Source: Microbacterium paraoxydans (GTDB taxonomy: Bacteria > Actinomycetota > Actinomycetes > Actinomycetales > Microbacteriaceae). From it: a DNA stretch of 64,000 nucleotides. The translations under genes were made by a program, and so were the position numbers. The stretch lies in assembly GCF_018224615.1 (NCBI RefSeq), contig NZ_JAGTUK010000002.1, positions 124,001 through 188,000 of the forward strand. The letters are read 5' to 3'. Of this stretch, positions 8,351 to 16,932 are shown piece by piece. Each line of letters starts with the position of its first letter. The first letter of the stretch is position 1. The notes under the pieces were generated by a model. It saw only the letters and a program-made list of their open reading frames with translations, did no database searches and was not told where the DNA came from.

Positions 8351-8851
8351 TCAGAGCGCGGGGCCGCGGCGGATGCGCACGGGGCCGCGGGCGTCGGCGA
8401 TGCGCACGGGCTCGCCCTTCTGCGTCACCACGACCTCGTCGCGGTCGGCGAGGTCGGCTGTGACCCGCCGCACGTCCGCCATCCGATCCCGCCAGTGCTC
8501 CCCGCCGACGGTGCGGGCGACATCGCTCGGGCAGATCGACGACTCGGCGCGCTTGCGTGTCAACGCCCTGATCGTCGCGGCGATGCGTTCGTCGTCGGCG
8601 TCACCGTCCCACCACGGGGTGCCGCGCTCGCCGAGGGCGGTCTTCGCGTCGTGCACCCGTCGGCGGGCATCCGGCTCGTGGGCTTTCACGGCCCGCCGCG
8701 CCGACATCAGTTCGTCCACGAGCTCCTGCCGGAAGGCGTCGGGGATCGACGGGTCGGTCGCGCGCCACCGCCGTCCGTCCACCACGAGGTAGCGCCCGTC
8801 CGCGGTGGGCCCGTCCGTCGTCCGTCCTGCCGCGGTGTCGTTCTCCGCCAT
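8351..8851 (-). CDS. DUF3253-containing protein
   Basis: A 166-residue cytoplasmic protein of two parts. Residues 20-85 hold a module with DGRRWRATDPSIP and VHDAKTALGERGTPWW that commonly sits beside DUF3253. Residues 85-166 are DUF3253 (IRALTRKRAESSICPSDVAR, WRDRMADVRR, then VVTQKG and GPVRIRRG). DUF3253 is a small winged-helix-like domain of unknown role. Both halves look intact, so this is a normal fusion. It is convergent with the TOPRIM gene 20 bases away. Confidence 0.78.
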   Translation of the reverse strand: MAENDTAAGRTTDGPTADGRYLVVDGRRWRATDPSIPDAFRQELVDELMSARRAVKAHEPDARRRVHDAKTALGERGTPWWDGDADDERIAATIRALTRKRAESSICPSDVARTVGGEHWRDRMADVRRVTADLADRDEVVVTQKGEPVRIADARGPVRIRRGPAL

Positions 8852-8948
8852 GCCTCGATCCTCCGCGGGGAAGAGCCGTGCTCCCAGCCCCTTGACGCGC
8901 GGCCGTCGCGTCTCAGCGCTGCATCACGCACCCTCGCCGCACCCTGAC

Positions 8949-9845
8949 TCACTCCGTGCGGAGGGGGCGCAGCGTGCGGGCGTAGTCCTCCTTGAGCACC
9001 GCGAGGTGCAGCCACGCCTCGATGCGCGTCACCCCCGGCAGTGCACGCAGCCGCTCCAGGCTCGCGTACAGCGCCCCGGCCGACGGCTCGACCAGGGTGG
9101 CCACGGCGTCGAAGCGGCCCAGGGTGCGCGCGGCGAAGTCCACGCCCCGCCCGCGGCGCAGCTCCTCGATCACCGCCTCGTCGTCGTCGCCCAGGGTCAT
9201 GCCCACGCCCATCGACAGTTGCCGGTGCGCGAGACCCCTGGCCTCCACGGCGCTGATCTTGATGACGCCCGCATCGATCAGCCGCTGCACCCTGGTCGCG
9301 ACGGCGCTGGGCGAGAGGCGCACGCGTTCGCCGAGCGCCCGGAAGCTCATGCGCCCGTCGGCCTGCAGGTGCTCCACGAGCGCCTCGTCGATCGCATCGA
9401 GCGTCACCCCGCCGTGGTACTCCGACACGAAGAAGCCCTTGATCACGGTCGAGTAGATGATGGTGTTGATGTCGAGCACGCCCGCGCTGCTCCGGATGTG
9501 GGCGAGCAGGTCGTGCAGCTCCGACATCGAGCCGACGCGCACCTCGGTCACGATGTCGTGGGCGCCTCCCACGGCCGACACGAGCACGGTCTCGCTCATG
9601 TCGCGCAGGTGCTCGGCGACGATCTCGACGGCACCGTCGGTGCGGATCGAGACGTGGGCGAGCACGTGCTGCCCGAGGAACACGGGGTCGACGGCGGCGA
9701 CGACGCGCACGGTGCGGTCGGCCAGGAGCGTGCGCAGTCGCGCGGCGACGGCGGCCCGCGACTGGCCCAGTCGCTCGGCGAGAGCGCGGATGCTCGCGCG
9801 GCCGTCCTCCTGGAGCGCGCGGATGAGTTCGGCGTCGAAATCCAT
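8949..9845 (-). CDS. Double-length Lrp/AsnC family regulator
   Basis: A 298-residue protein containing two Lrp-like units. HTH 1 lies at residues 3-45 (ALAERLGQSRAAVAARL), followed by an effector-type domain. HTH 2 lies near residues 150-190 (ALGERVRLSPSAVATRVQRL), followed by a second effector-type domain. Single Lrp proteins are about 150 residues, so this is a tandem duplication type known in actinobacteria. It is divergent from the catabolic operon starting at 10065; an inverted repeat lies between them. It is the probable regulator of that operon, likely answering an amino acid or its breakdown product. Confidence 0.88.
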   Translation of the reverse strand: MDFDAELIRALQEDGRASIRALAERLGQSRAAVAARLRTLLADRTVRVVAAVDPVFLGQHVLAHVSIRTDGAVEIVAEHLRDMSETVLVSAVGGAHDIVTEVRVGSMSELHDLLAHIRSSAGVLDINTIIYSTVIKGFFVSEYHGGVTLDAIDEALVEHLQADGRMSFRALGERVRLSPSAVATRVQRLIDAGVIKISAVEARGLAHRQLSMGVGMTLGDDDEAVIEELRRGRGVDFAARTLGRFDAVATLVEPSAGALYASLERLRALPGVTRIEAWLHLAVLKEDYARTLRPLRTE

Positions 9846-9875
9846 GGGTGCGTCCCGATCCGTCAGTTTCCCCGG

Positions 9876-9897
9876 TCTGCACGATGGTGTGTGCAGA
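9876..9897. promoter_or_regulatory. Inverted repeat, candidate Lrp-type operator
   Basis: TCTGCAC-N8-GTGCAGA is a perfect 7-base inverted repeat 31 bases upstream of the Lrp/AsnC start. It is a candidate site for autoregulation and for control of the divergent operon. A possible promoter for the operon (TTGCCG at 9997, N18, TAGCAT at 10021) lies to the right. Confidence 0.5.
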
Positions 9898-10064
9898 TAT
9901 CCAGCGTACGGCGCGGCGAGACCGGCGGGAAGGCCCGCTTTGCGCGAACGTCCGATCAGAAGTCCAGTGAATCCTCATTCTCGCTGGAGTTCTGCCCTTG
10001 CCGGGGGTGGCCCGCGGCCGTAGCATCCTCCGTTATCCGACACCATCCGCGAAGGAGCGGGTCC

Positions 10065-11408
10065 ATGACCACTACCCCCACCCCCCGAAGCGGCGTCCAC
10101 AGCCGCGCGCGCCGCGCCGGCTTCGCCGCCTTCGTCGGCACCACCATCGAGTGGTACGACTTCTACGTCTACGCCACGGCCGCCGCGCTCGTGTTCGGCC
10201 CGCTGTTCTTCCCGAGCGACGACCCGCTCGCCGAGACGGCCGCCGCGTTCGCGACCTTCGCGGTCGCGTTCCTCGTCCGTCCCCTCGGCGGCATCCTCTT
10301 CGGTCACATCGGCGACAAGCTCGGCCGCCGGGTATCGCTCGTCATCACGCTGCTGCTGATGGGCGCCGCGACCGTCCTGGTCGGCTGCCTCCCCACCTAC
10401 GAGAACATCGGCATCCTCGCGCCGATCCTGCTGATCCTGCTCCGCGCCATCCAGGGCCTCGCGGTCGGCGGCGAGTGGGGCGGCGCGGTGCTCATGAGCG
10501 TCGAGCACGCCCCCGAGAAGTCCAAGACCTTCTACGGCGGCTTCACCCAGCTCGGCAACCCCGCCGGTGCGCTGCTCGCCTCGGGCATCTTCGCGATCAT
10601 GGCCCGCGGCGGCGACACGTTCATCATCGACGGCGGCTGGCGCATCCCGTTCCTGCTGTCCATCGTGCTGATCGGCGTCGGCCTCTGGGTGCGCTACCGC
10701 GTCGAGGAGTCGCCGGTCTTCGAGGAGAAGATCGAGGGCCGCAAGCAGTCCATGCCGCTCGCCTTCGCCCTGCGCGTCAACTGGAAGCCCATCCTCCTCG
10801 GCATCGGCATCCTGCCCATCTCCACCGGCGGCTACTACCTGGCCACCACGTTCGCCACCGCCTACGCGACCGGCGAGCCCATCGCGATCAGCGAGCAGGT
10901 CATCCTCGACGCCATGACGCTCGCGTCGTTCGTGGAGTTCGTGGTCACCCTGCCGGTCGCCTGGCTGGGCGACAAGTGGGGCCGCAAGAACGTGATGTAC
11001 ATCGGCCTGATCACCTCGGTGCTCACGTTCACGCCGTTCCTGCTGCTGATGCCGGGCCGCGTCGAGCCGCTGATCTTCCTGTTCGCGTCGCTCGTGCGCA
11101 TCGCGATGAGCGCCACCTACGCGCCCATCGCCGCGATTCTCGCCCAGATGTTCCGCCCCCAGGCCCGCTACACCTCCATCGCGCTGTCCTACGGCGTGGG
11201 CGCCGCGCTGTGGGCCGGGTTCTCGCCGTGGTTCGCGACGCAGCTGATCGCCTGGACCGGCAGCATCTGGTCGGTCATCGCGATGTTCGTCGGCATGGCG
11301 ATCATCGCCGGCATCTGCACGCGTCTCGCACCGCAGCACTCCGACGAGGCCCCCGTGACCGCGTCGTTCACGGCCCGCACCGACACCACCGCGAACCGGC
11401 TGCCCTGA
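10065..11408 (+). CDS. MHS family MFS transporter (metabolite:H+ symporter)
   Basis: A 447-residue protein with 12 TM helices. The signature FVGTTIEWYDFYVYATAA at residues 25-42 and the loop LFGHIGDKLGRR are typical of the MHS group (relatives of ProP, ShiA, KgtP), which import organic acids, betaines or amino-acid derivatives with protons. GAAGGAG lies 7 bases before the ATG. First gene of a four-gene catabolic operon, so it probably imports the substrate of the enzymes that follow. Confidence 0.92.
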   Translation: MTTTPTPRSGVHSRARRAGFAAFVGTTIEWYDFYVYATAAALVFGPLFFPSDDPLAETAAAFATFAVAFLVRPLGGILFGHIGDKLGRRVSLVITLLLMGAATVLVGCLPTYENIGILAPILLILLRAIQGLAVGGEWGGAVLMSVEHAPEKSKTFYGGFTQLGNPAGALLASGIFAIMARGGDTFIIDGGWRIPFLLSIVLIGVGLWVRYRVEESPVFEEKIEGRKQSMPLAFALRVNWKPILLGIGILPISTGGYYLATTFATAYATGEPIAISEQVILDAMTLASFVEFVVTLPVAWLGDKWGRKNVMYIGLITSVLTFTPFLLLMPGRVEPLIFLFASLVRIAMSATYAPIAAILAQMFRPQARYTSIALSYGVGAALWAGFSPWFATQLIAWTGSIWSVIAMFVGMAIIAGICTRLAPQHSDEAPVTASFTARTDTTANRLP

Positions 11409-11454
11409 CCGGCCGCCACCCCACCCGCACGACACCACCGCGAACAGGCTCCCC
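11381..11454. repeat. 25-base direct repeat pair
   Basis: The 25 bases at 11381-11405, which encode the end of the MHS transporter, reappear at 11430-11454 directly before the next ATG with two mismatches. The copies are 49 bases apart. This looks like a small local duplication that created the present 5' leader of the amidohydrolase gene, which has no strong SD. Confidence 0.7.
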
Positions 11455-13143
11455 ATGAGAAAGCTCACCCCCTTCGACCGCTCCGCCCAGGCCGCTCCCG
11501 CCCTCGTCACCGCGCGGGCGATCCACACGGCGGACGCCGCGGACACCACGGCCACCGCGATGCTGACCGACCGGGGGCGCATCGTCGCCCTCGGCACGGC
11601 GGCGGAGTGCGAAGACGTGGCGGCGCGGGCGGGGCTCACGCCGGAGCGCATCGACCTGGGCGACGCGGTCGTGGTCCCCGGGTTCGTGGACGCCCACGCC
11701 CACCCGCTCATGTTCGGGCAGATGATGACGTGGGTGGACTGCGGGCCGGAGAAGGCGGGCAGCATCCCGGAGATCGTCGCGCTGCTCAAGGCCGCGGCCG
11801 CCGAGCTCCCCGCCGGCCGCCCGGTGCGCGGCTACGGCTACGAGCAGCGCAACCTCGCCGAGAAGCGGCACCCCACCCGGTTCGAGCTCGACGAGGTCGC
11901 GACCGACCGCGAGGTGTACCTCATGAACGCCTCGGGCCACGGCGGCGTCGTGAACTCGTACACGCTCCAGGCGGGCGGCGTGGACCGCGACACCCCCGAC
12001 CCCGACGGCGGCGAGTTCTTCCGCGACGCCGACGGGGAGCTCACCGGGGAGCTGTCCGACGCGGCGTGCAACATCCTCACGGGCGTCCACGGGGTGAAGA
12101 TCGGCCACCACGGCCCGAACTTCCACCTCGCGGACGAGCCGGAGGAGCACCTGCGGCAGCTCGACGCCGCGACGCAGCGGTTCCTGGCGGGCGGGGTCAC
12201 CTCGATCGGCGACTGCCAGGTGACGCGCCGCGAGTTCGACATGTACCTGCGGCTCGCGGAGGCCGGACGGCTGGAACTGCGGGTGTCGATGTACCTGCTG
12301 TCGCACCTGCTCGACGAGGCGCTGGAGATGGGCCTCGTCGGGCAGTTCGGCAACGCGCACCTCAGCTTCGCCGGCATCAAGTTCTACGCCGACGGCACTC
12401 TCGGCGGCTGGACCGCGTACTTCCCCGACGGCTACGTGGGCGACCCGTGCCGCACCGGGCAGCTGTATCACGAGCCCGCCGATTACGCCGAGCTGATCCG
12501 CAAGGCGCACGCGGCCGGACTCCAGACCGCGACCCACGCGCAGTCGCCCACCGCGATCGAGATGGTCGTGTCGGCGATCGAGGCCGCGCTGGCCGAGCGA
12601 CCAGACGCCGACGCCCGGCACCGCATCGAGCACTGCGGCCTGCCCACGCCCGCGCAGATCGAGCGCATGGCCGCCGCGGGCATCCGTCCCGTCAACCAGA
12701 CGCAGCACTACTACAACTGGGGCGAGGGCGTGGAGGAGGCCATCGGCACCCCGGGTGAGCGCTTCAACCCGCTCGGCGAGTTCGAGCGCGCGGGCGTGCC
12801 GATGACGATCTCGTCGGACGCCCCGGTCGCGGAACCGATCCCGCTGGAGGCCATCCAGACCGCGGTCACCCGGGTCACGCGCCGCGGGCACACGCTCGGC
12901 CCCCACGATCTGCGCATCTCCGCGCTCGCCGCCCTGCGCGCCCACACGATCGAGGGCGCGATCTCGATCGGGCGCGAAGACGACCTCGGCTCGCTGGAAG
13001 TAGGCAAGTACGCCGACTTCGCGGTGCTGTCGGACGACCCGCTCGCCGTGCCCGCGGAGGAGATCGCCGCCATCGAGGTGCGCGAGACCTGGGTCGACGG
13101 CGTGCGCCGCCACGTCGCCGCCCGCGCGACCGCCGGCGTGTGA
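11455..13143 (+). CDS. YtcJ-like amidohydrolase
   Basis: A 562-residue metal-dependent hydrolase of the amidohydrolase 3 (YtcJ) family. The N-terminal beta-sandwich is followed by the metal-binding VVPGFVDAHAHP (H-x-H). Later metal and active-site residues sit in FYADGTLGG, THAQSP, HRIEHCG and SSDAPV. Family members cleave amide or formamide C-N bonds, for example N-substituted formamide deformylases. No signal peptide, so it is cytoplasmic. It lies between the importer and the ThDP enzyme with short gaps, which fits a step that deacylates the imported compound; the true substrate is unknown. Confidence 0.85.
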   Translation: MRKLTPFDRSAQAAPALVTARAIHTADAADTTATAMLTDRGRIVALGTAAECEDVAARAGLTPERIDLGDAVVVPGFVDAHAHPLMFGQMMTWVDCGPEKAGSIPEIVALLKAAAAELPAGRPVRGYGYEQRNLAEKRHPTRFELDEVATDREVYLMNASGHGGVVNSYTLQAGGVDRDTPDPDGGEFFRDADGELTGELSDAACNILTGVHGVKIGHHGPNFHLADEPEEHLRQLDAATQRFLAGGVTSIGDCQVTRREFDMYLRLAEAGRLELRVSMYLLSHLLDEALEMGLVGQFGNAHLSFAGIKFYADGTLGGWTAYFPDGYVGDPCRTGQLYHEPADYAELIRKAHAAGLQTATHAQSPTAIEMVVSAIEAALAERPDADARHRIEHCGLPTPAQIERMAAAGIRPVNQTQHYYNWGEGVEEAIGTPGERFNPLGEFERAGVPMTISSDAPVAEPIPLEAIQTAVTRVTRRGHTLGPHDLRISALAALRAHTIEGAISIGREDDLGSLEVGKYADFAVLSDDPLAVPAEEIAAIEVRETWVDGVRRHVAARATAGV

Positions 13144-13157
13144 GGGAGGATGCGAGC

Positions 13158-14777
13158 ATGACCACCGACACGACCGCCGCCGCCGAGCCCTACGCCGACA
13201 CCGCGGGCCGCGCCGTGCTGGAGACGATCCGCGGCTACGGCGTCACGGCGGTGTTCGGCATCCCCGGCACGCACAACCTGGAGCTGTACCGCCCGCTGGC
13301 AGACCTCGGCATCCGCGCCGTCACCAACCGGCACGAGCAGGGGTCGGGCTACGGCGCCGACGGGTGGGCGCAGCAGACCGGGCTCCCCGGTGTCGTCATC
13401 ACCACGTCCGGCCCCGGGCTGCAGAACGCCCTGAGTGCGATCGGTACCGCGTTCTGCGAGTCGCGGCCGCTGCTCGTGCTGTCGCCCGGGGTGCCGCGTG
13501 GGGCGGAGTTCGCCGACGTGGGCACGCTGCACGAGACGAAGAACGCCACGGCGATGGTGGGTGCGATCGCGGAGTGGTCGCGCCGCGTCGACACGGCGGC
13601 CGAGGCGGTCGAGGCCGTGCACGACGCGTTCCACCTGTTCCGCACCGGCCGTCCGCGCCCCGTGCACATCGAGATCCCGCTCGACGTGCTGGAGTCGCCG
13701 GCCGAGGTGCCCGCCGCCGCCCGCCGCCCCCGGCCCATGCCCGACCGCGTCTCCGGGGATCCGGTCGCGCTCGCCGAGGCCGCCCGGCTGCTGTCGGCCG
13801 CCCGCACCCCGGTGATCGTCGCGGGAGGAGGCGCCACGTGCGCGGTGCACCAGGTGACCGCGATCGCGGAGCGCCTCGGTGCCCCGGTGCTCACGACCCT
13901 GAACGGCAAGGGCGTGCTCGACGAGGGTCACCCCCTGTCGCTCGGGTCGAACCTGCGCCTGGCCGCCGCCCGCGCGGTCGCGGAGGACGCGGACGTGCTG
14001 CTCGTGATCGGCTCCAAGCTCGGGGAGGCGGAGCTGTGGGCCCCGCGCCTCGAGGCCCGCGGCGCCGTGATCCGCATCGACATCTCGCCCGCACAGCGCG
14101 ACAAGAACCTCACCGCGACGGTGGGCCTCACGGGCGATGCGGCCGCCGTGGCCGACGCCCTGCTGCCGCTGCTGCCCGACGAGACCCGCACCCCGCGCGA
14201 CCTGTCGGCCGAGCGCGCCGCGATCGAAGCCGAGTCGCGCGACACCGCCCCCGAGACCGTGGCGCTCGCGGAGCTGATCGCCGCCGCGCTGCCGCACGAC
14301 GCGATCGTCGCGGGCGACTCCTCGCAGATCGTGTACATGGCGCTGGGCAGCGTGCTGCGGCAGTCGCAGCCGCACTCCCTCCTCTACACGCCCACCTACG
14401 CAACGCTCGGCTACGGGCTGCCCGCCGCGATCGGGGCGGCGGTCGCACAGCACGAGCGGCCCGTGGTCACGGTCATCGGCGACGGTGCGCTCATGTTCTG
14501 CGTGAACGAGCTCGTGACCGCGGTCGAGCAGGGCCTCGACGTCACGGTCGTGTGCGTCGACAACGGCGGCTACGCGGAGATCCGGCAGAACGAGGTCGAC
14601 CGCGGCATGGCCCCCATCGGCGTCGACCTGGTGCAGCCCGACTGGGCCGCCCTCGCGACCGCGTTCGGCGCGACGGGTCGCCGGGTCGAGCGCCGCGACG
14701 ACATCGGCGACACGATCAGGGCGGCCATCGCCGAGGGTGGCGTGCAGCTCGTGCACGTCCCGCAGCGCGCCCTCTGA
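13158..14777 (+). CDS. ThDP-dependent decarboxylase/synthase, AruI-like
   Basis: A 539-residue enzyme with three ThDP domains. The Pyr domain carries VFGIPGTHNLELYR and the catalytic Glu in NRHEQGSGYGADG. The central domain lies around residues 190-330. The PP domain carries GDGALMFCVNE followed by VDNGGY, the Mg-ThDP motif. FGIPGTHNLELYR and the LHE tripeptide near residue 120 resemble AruI (2-ketoarginine decarboxylase) more than biosynthetic acetolactate synthase, and no IlvN subunit follows. The ATG at 13158 has GGGAGGA 7 bases upstream, better than a GTG at 13140 that overlaps the previous stop. The AruI assignment is inferred from memory of motifs and from the ureohydrolase next door. 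Confidence 0.8.
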   Translation: MTTDTTAAAEPYADTAGRAVLETIRGYGVTAVFGIPGTHNLELYRPLADLGIRAVTNRHEQGSGYGADGWAQQTGLPGVVITTSGPGLQNALSAIGTAFCESRPLLVLSPGVPRGAEFADVGTLHETKNATAMVGAIAEWSRRVDTAAEAVEAVHDAFHLFRTGRPRPVHIEIPLDVLESPAEVPAAARRPRPMPDRVSGDPVALAEAARLLSAARTPVIVAGGGATCAVHQVTAIAERLGAPVLTTLNGKGVLDEGHPLSLGSNLRLAAARAVAEDADVLLVIGSKLGEAELWAPRLEARGAVIRIDISPAQRDKNLTATVGLTGDAAAVADALLPLLPDETRTPRDLSAERAAIEAESRDTAPETVALAELIAAALPHDAIVAGDSSQIVYMALGSVLRQSQPHSLLYTPTYATLGYGLPAAIGAAVAQHERPVVTVIGDGALMFCVNELVTAVEQGLDVTVVCVDNGGYAEIRQNEVDRGMAPIGVDLVQPDWAALATAFGATGRRVERRDDIGDTIRAAIAEGGVQLVHVPQRAL

Positions 14778-14828
14778 GACCGCCCCCACCGACACCGACT
14801 TCCCCGACACCGACGAACAGGAACGAAC

Positions 14829-15776
14829 ATGACCGACACCATCGGCCCCGTCGACGCCTCCGTGAACCCGCGGTACTCCGGCATCGCCACCTTCGCCCGC
14901 CTACCCCGCATCGAAGACGTGCCGCGCGCCGACATCGCCGTGGTCGGCATCCCGTTCGACTCCGGGGTCAGCTACCGGCCCGGCACCCGGTTCGGGCCGT
15001 CGCACGTGCGCGAGTCGTCGCGGCTGCTGCGCCCGTACAACCCGGCGCAGGACGTGTCGCCGTTCCAGCTCGCCCAGGTCGTCGACGCGGGAGACATCCC
15101 CGTGAACCCGTTCGACCTGACAGAGGCCGTGACCGAGGTCGAGCGTGCCGCCCTCGCGCTGGGCGAGCGGGTGCAGCGCATCGTCACGATCGGCGGCGAC
15201 CACACCGTGGCCCTTCCGCTGCTGCGTGCCGTCGCCGCGAAGCACGGTCCGGTCGCGGTGCTGCACTTCGATGCGCACCTCGACACGTGGGACACCTACT
15301 TCGGGGCGCCGATCACCCACGGCACGCCGTTCCGCCGCGCGAGCGAGGAGGGCCTGATCGACCTCACCGCCAGCTGCCACGTCGGCACGCGCGGGCCCCT
15401 TTACTCCAAGCAGGACCTGGAGGACGACGAGCGCCTCGGCTTCTCGATCGTGTCGAGCGAGTACATCGAGGAGCACGGCGTGGAGGCCGCGATCGACCGC
15501 ATCCTCACGCGCATCGGCGACCGGCCGCTGTACGTGTCGATCGACATCGACGTGCTCGACCCCGCGCACGCCCCGGGCACCGGCACCCCGGAGGCCGGAG
15601 GTCTCACGAGCCGCGAGCTGCTGCGCATCCTGCGTGCGCTGCGCGACCGCGACATCGTGGGCGCCGACGTGGTGGAGGTGTCGCCCGCGTACGACCACGC
15701 CCAGATGACCGGCATCGCCGCGAGCCACGTCGTGTACGAGCTCGTGACGCTGCTCGCCGCCCGGCTCGGTTCCTGA
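14829..15776 (+). CDS. Ureohydrolase (agmatinase / guanidinobutyrase family)
   Basis: A 315-residue cytoplasmic Mn-dependent enzyme that splits urea from a guanidino compound. Metal ligands are in [11 protein letters not shown] (Asp/His), FDAHLDTWD (D-x-H-x-D) and [19 protein letters not shown] (D-x-D). Arginase, agmatinase, guanidinobutyrase and guanidinopropionase share these and cannot be separated by eye; the [14 protein letters not shown] loop fits the agmatinase/guanidinobutyrase side. Last gene of the operon. Next to an AruI-like enzyme, 4-guanidinobutyrate is the most economical substrate. Confidence 0.9.
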   Translation: MTDTIGPVDASVNPRYSGIATFARLPRIEDVPRADIAVVGIPFDSGVSYRPGTRFGPSHVRESSRLLRPYNPAQDVSPFQLAQVVDAGDIPVNPFDLTEAVTEVERAALALGERVQRIVTIGGDHTVALPLLRAVAAKHGPVAVLHFDAHLDTWDTYFGAPITHGTPFRRASEEGLIDLTASCHVGTRGPLYSKQDLEDDERLGFSIVSSEYIEEHGVEAAIDRILTRIGDRPLYVSIDIDVLDPAHAPGTGTPEAGGLTSRELLRILRALRDRDIVGADVVEVSPAYDHAQMTGIAASHVVYELVTLLAARLGS

Positions 15777-15798
15777 GCGAGCGAAGCGAGACGAAGGC

Positions 15799-16680
15799 TC
15801 AGTACAGCGCGGAGAGGAGGTCGGCGAACAGCTCCTCGGGGTCGCACTCCACCCGGCGCCGCGTGAACCAGTCGCACACGTTCACGCAGTCGCGGTGCAG
15901 CAGGTCGAGCCCCTGCGGGTTGGCGATCACGTCGACGATCTGCGGCAGATCGATCACGCGCACGCGACCCTCGTGCACCAGGAGGTTGTACGCGGAGAGG
16001 TCGCCGTGCGCGAAACCCGCCGCGGCGAACACCCGCATGAGCGCCACGACCTGCGCGTAGTACTCCCGCAGCTCGGCGCGGTCGGCGCGCACCTGGGCGA
16101 GCCGGGGTGCCGCGGCGCCGTGCGCATCGCCGAGGAACTCCATCAGCACCTCGGTCCCGCTCACCTGCACGGGGTACGGCACCGGTGCGCCGAGCTCCCA
16201 CATGCGCCGCAGCGCCTCGAACTCCGCGAACGACCACTGCGCCGCGGCGACCTCCCGCCCGTGGCCCGTCTTCTTGGCGAGAGCTCTGGTGTCGCGGGTG
16301 TTGCGGGTGCTGCGCCCCTCCGTGTACACGGCGGAGCGGTGGAAGCTGCGGTTCTCCGCGCCGCGGTAGCGCTTGGCCGCGAGCAGGGTGCGCTGGGACG
16401 GGTCGCCGGGCACGGCGCGTTCGAGCAGGAACACGTCGGCCTCCTTGCCCGTCTTGAGGATGCCGAGCTCGGTGTCGAGCGCGCCGGCCGAGGTCACGAC
16501 CCAGGCGGGACGGGGGTCGGGGCCGCGCTCGGTGGGCGTGGCGGAGGGCCAGGTGGTCCAGCGTTGGCCGGTGCCGGGTTCGACGTCGGCGAAGGAGAGC
16601 TGGGTTTCGAGGGAGTCGAAGGCGGAGAGGGGAGAGGCGTCGGTGGACGCGGCTTCCGAGGAAGCGAAGGGATCAGACAC
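15799..16680 (-). CDS. RIO1-family protein kinase
   Basis: A 293-residue atypical kinase with a GTG start. ATP-binding elements include the GKEADVFLLE P-loop and the Lys in LLAAKRYRG. The catalytic loop is HGDLSAYNLLV and the metal-binding IDLPQIVD replaces DFG, which is the RIO signature. About 60 N-terminal residues look disordered. RIO1/RIO2 proteins act in ribosome maturation in archaea and eukaryotes; bacterial members are of uncertain role. A 20-codon ORF with a strong SD lies 35 bases upstream and may control its translation. Confidence 0.88.
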   Translation of the reverse strand: MSDPFASSEAASTDASPLSAFDSLETQLSFADVEPGTGQRWTTWPSATPTERGPDPRPAWVVTSAGALDTELGILKTGKEADVFLLERAVPGDPSQRTLLAAKRYRGAENRSFHRSAVYTEGRSTRNTRDTRALAKKTGHGREVAAAQWSFAEFEALRRMWELGAPVPYPVQVSGTEVLMEFLGDAHGAAAPRLAQVRADRAELREYYAQVVALMRVFAAAGFAHGDLSAYNLLVHEGRVRVIDLPQIVDVIANPQGLDLLHRDCVNVCDWFTRRRVECDPEELFADLLSALY

Positions 16681-16700
16681 GGTGTGGCTCCGGGTGGGGG

Positions 16701-16732
16701 AGGCCACTCCGGGGTTCAGGAGCGGGTGGCCT
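16701..16732. promoter_or_regulatory. Hairpin overlapping the leader ORF stop, candidate attenuator
   Basis: AGGCCAC at 16701-16707 pairs with GTGGCCT at 16726-16732 around an 18-base loop that contains the leader stop codon. Translation of the leader would melt one arm, so ribosome position could change access to the kinase start region at 16680. Confidence 0.45.
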
Positions 16733-16778
16733 CGACGGGAAGGTGGTCGGCGGAGGGCGCGACGACGACGGTGTTCAT
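16716..16778 (-). CDS. 20-residue leader peptide upstream of the RIO kinase
   Basis: ATG at 16778 is preceded by a near-perfect SD (GGGAGGAG, about 7 bases upstream). It opens a 20-codon frame starting MNTVVVAPSADHL and ending at TGA 16716. The kinase GTG lies 35 bases further on in another frame, so this is not a missed N-terminus. A run of three Val codons sits at positions 4-6. Function unknown; an upstream regulatory ORF is the simplest reading. Confidence 0.5.
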   Translation of the reverse strand: MNTVVVAPSADHLPVEATRS

Positions 16779-16932
16779 GTCTCTGCTCCTCCCGCTCGGG
16801 CTTCCCGGGCTCGTCCCGGTGCGTCGTCGAGCCTAGGGGTGCGCGCGGGGGTCTGTCCAGGGTCGGACGATCGGTCGGATGCGGCGGACGTCTGATCGGG
16901 CGCGCGGGCCCCGGCCCTGGAAGCGTGGAAGC

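Noticed and set aside
13140..13157. GTG 13140 as start of the ThDP enzyme
   Set aside because: ATG 13158 has a well-placed GGGAGGA; the GTG overlaps the previous stop without an SD.
13158..14777. Biosynthetic acetolactate synthase (IlvB)
   Set aside because: No IlvN subunit or ilvC nearby, and it sits in a catabolic operon with a ureohydrolase; motifs lean to AruI.
16779..16932. Search for a structured RNA or riboswitch in the RIO kinase-MFS gap
   Set aside because: GC-rich with no extended conserved-looking stem beyond the leader hairpin at 16701-16732.
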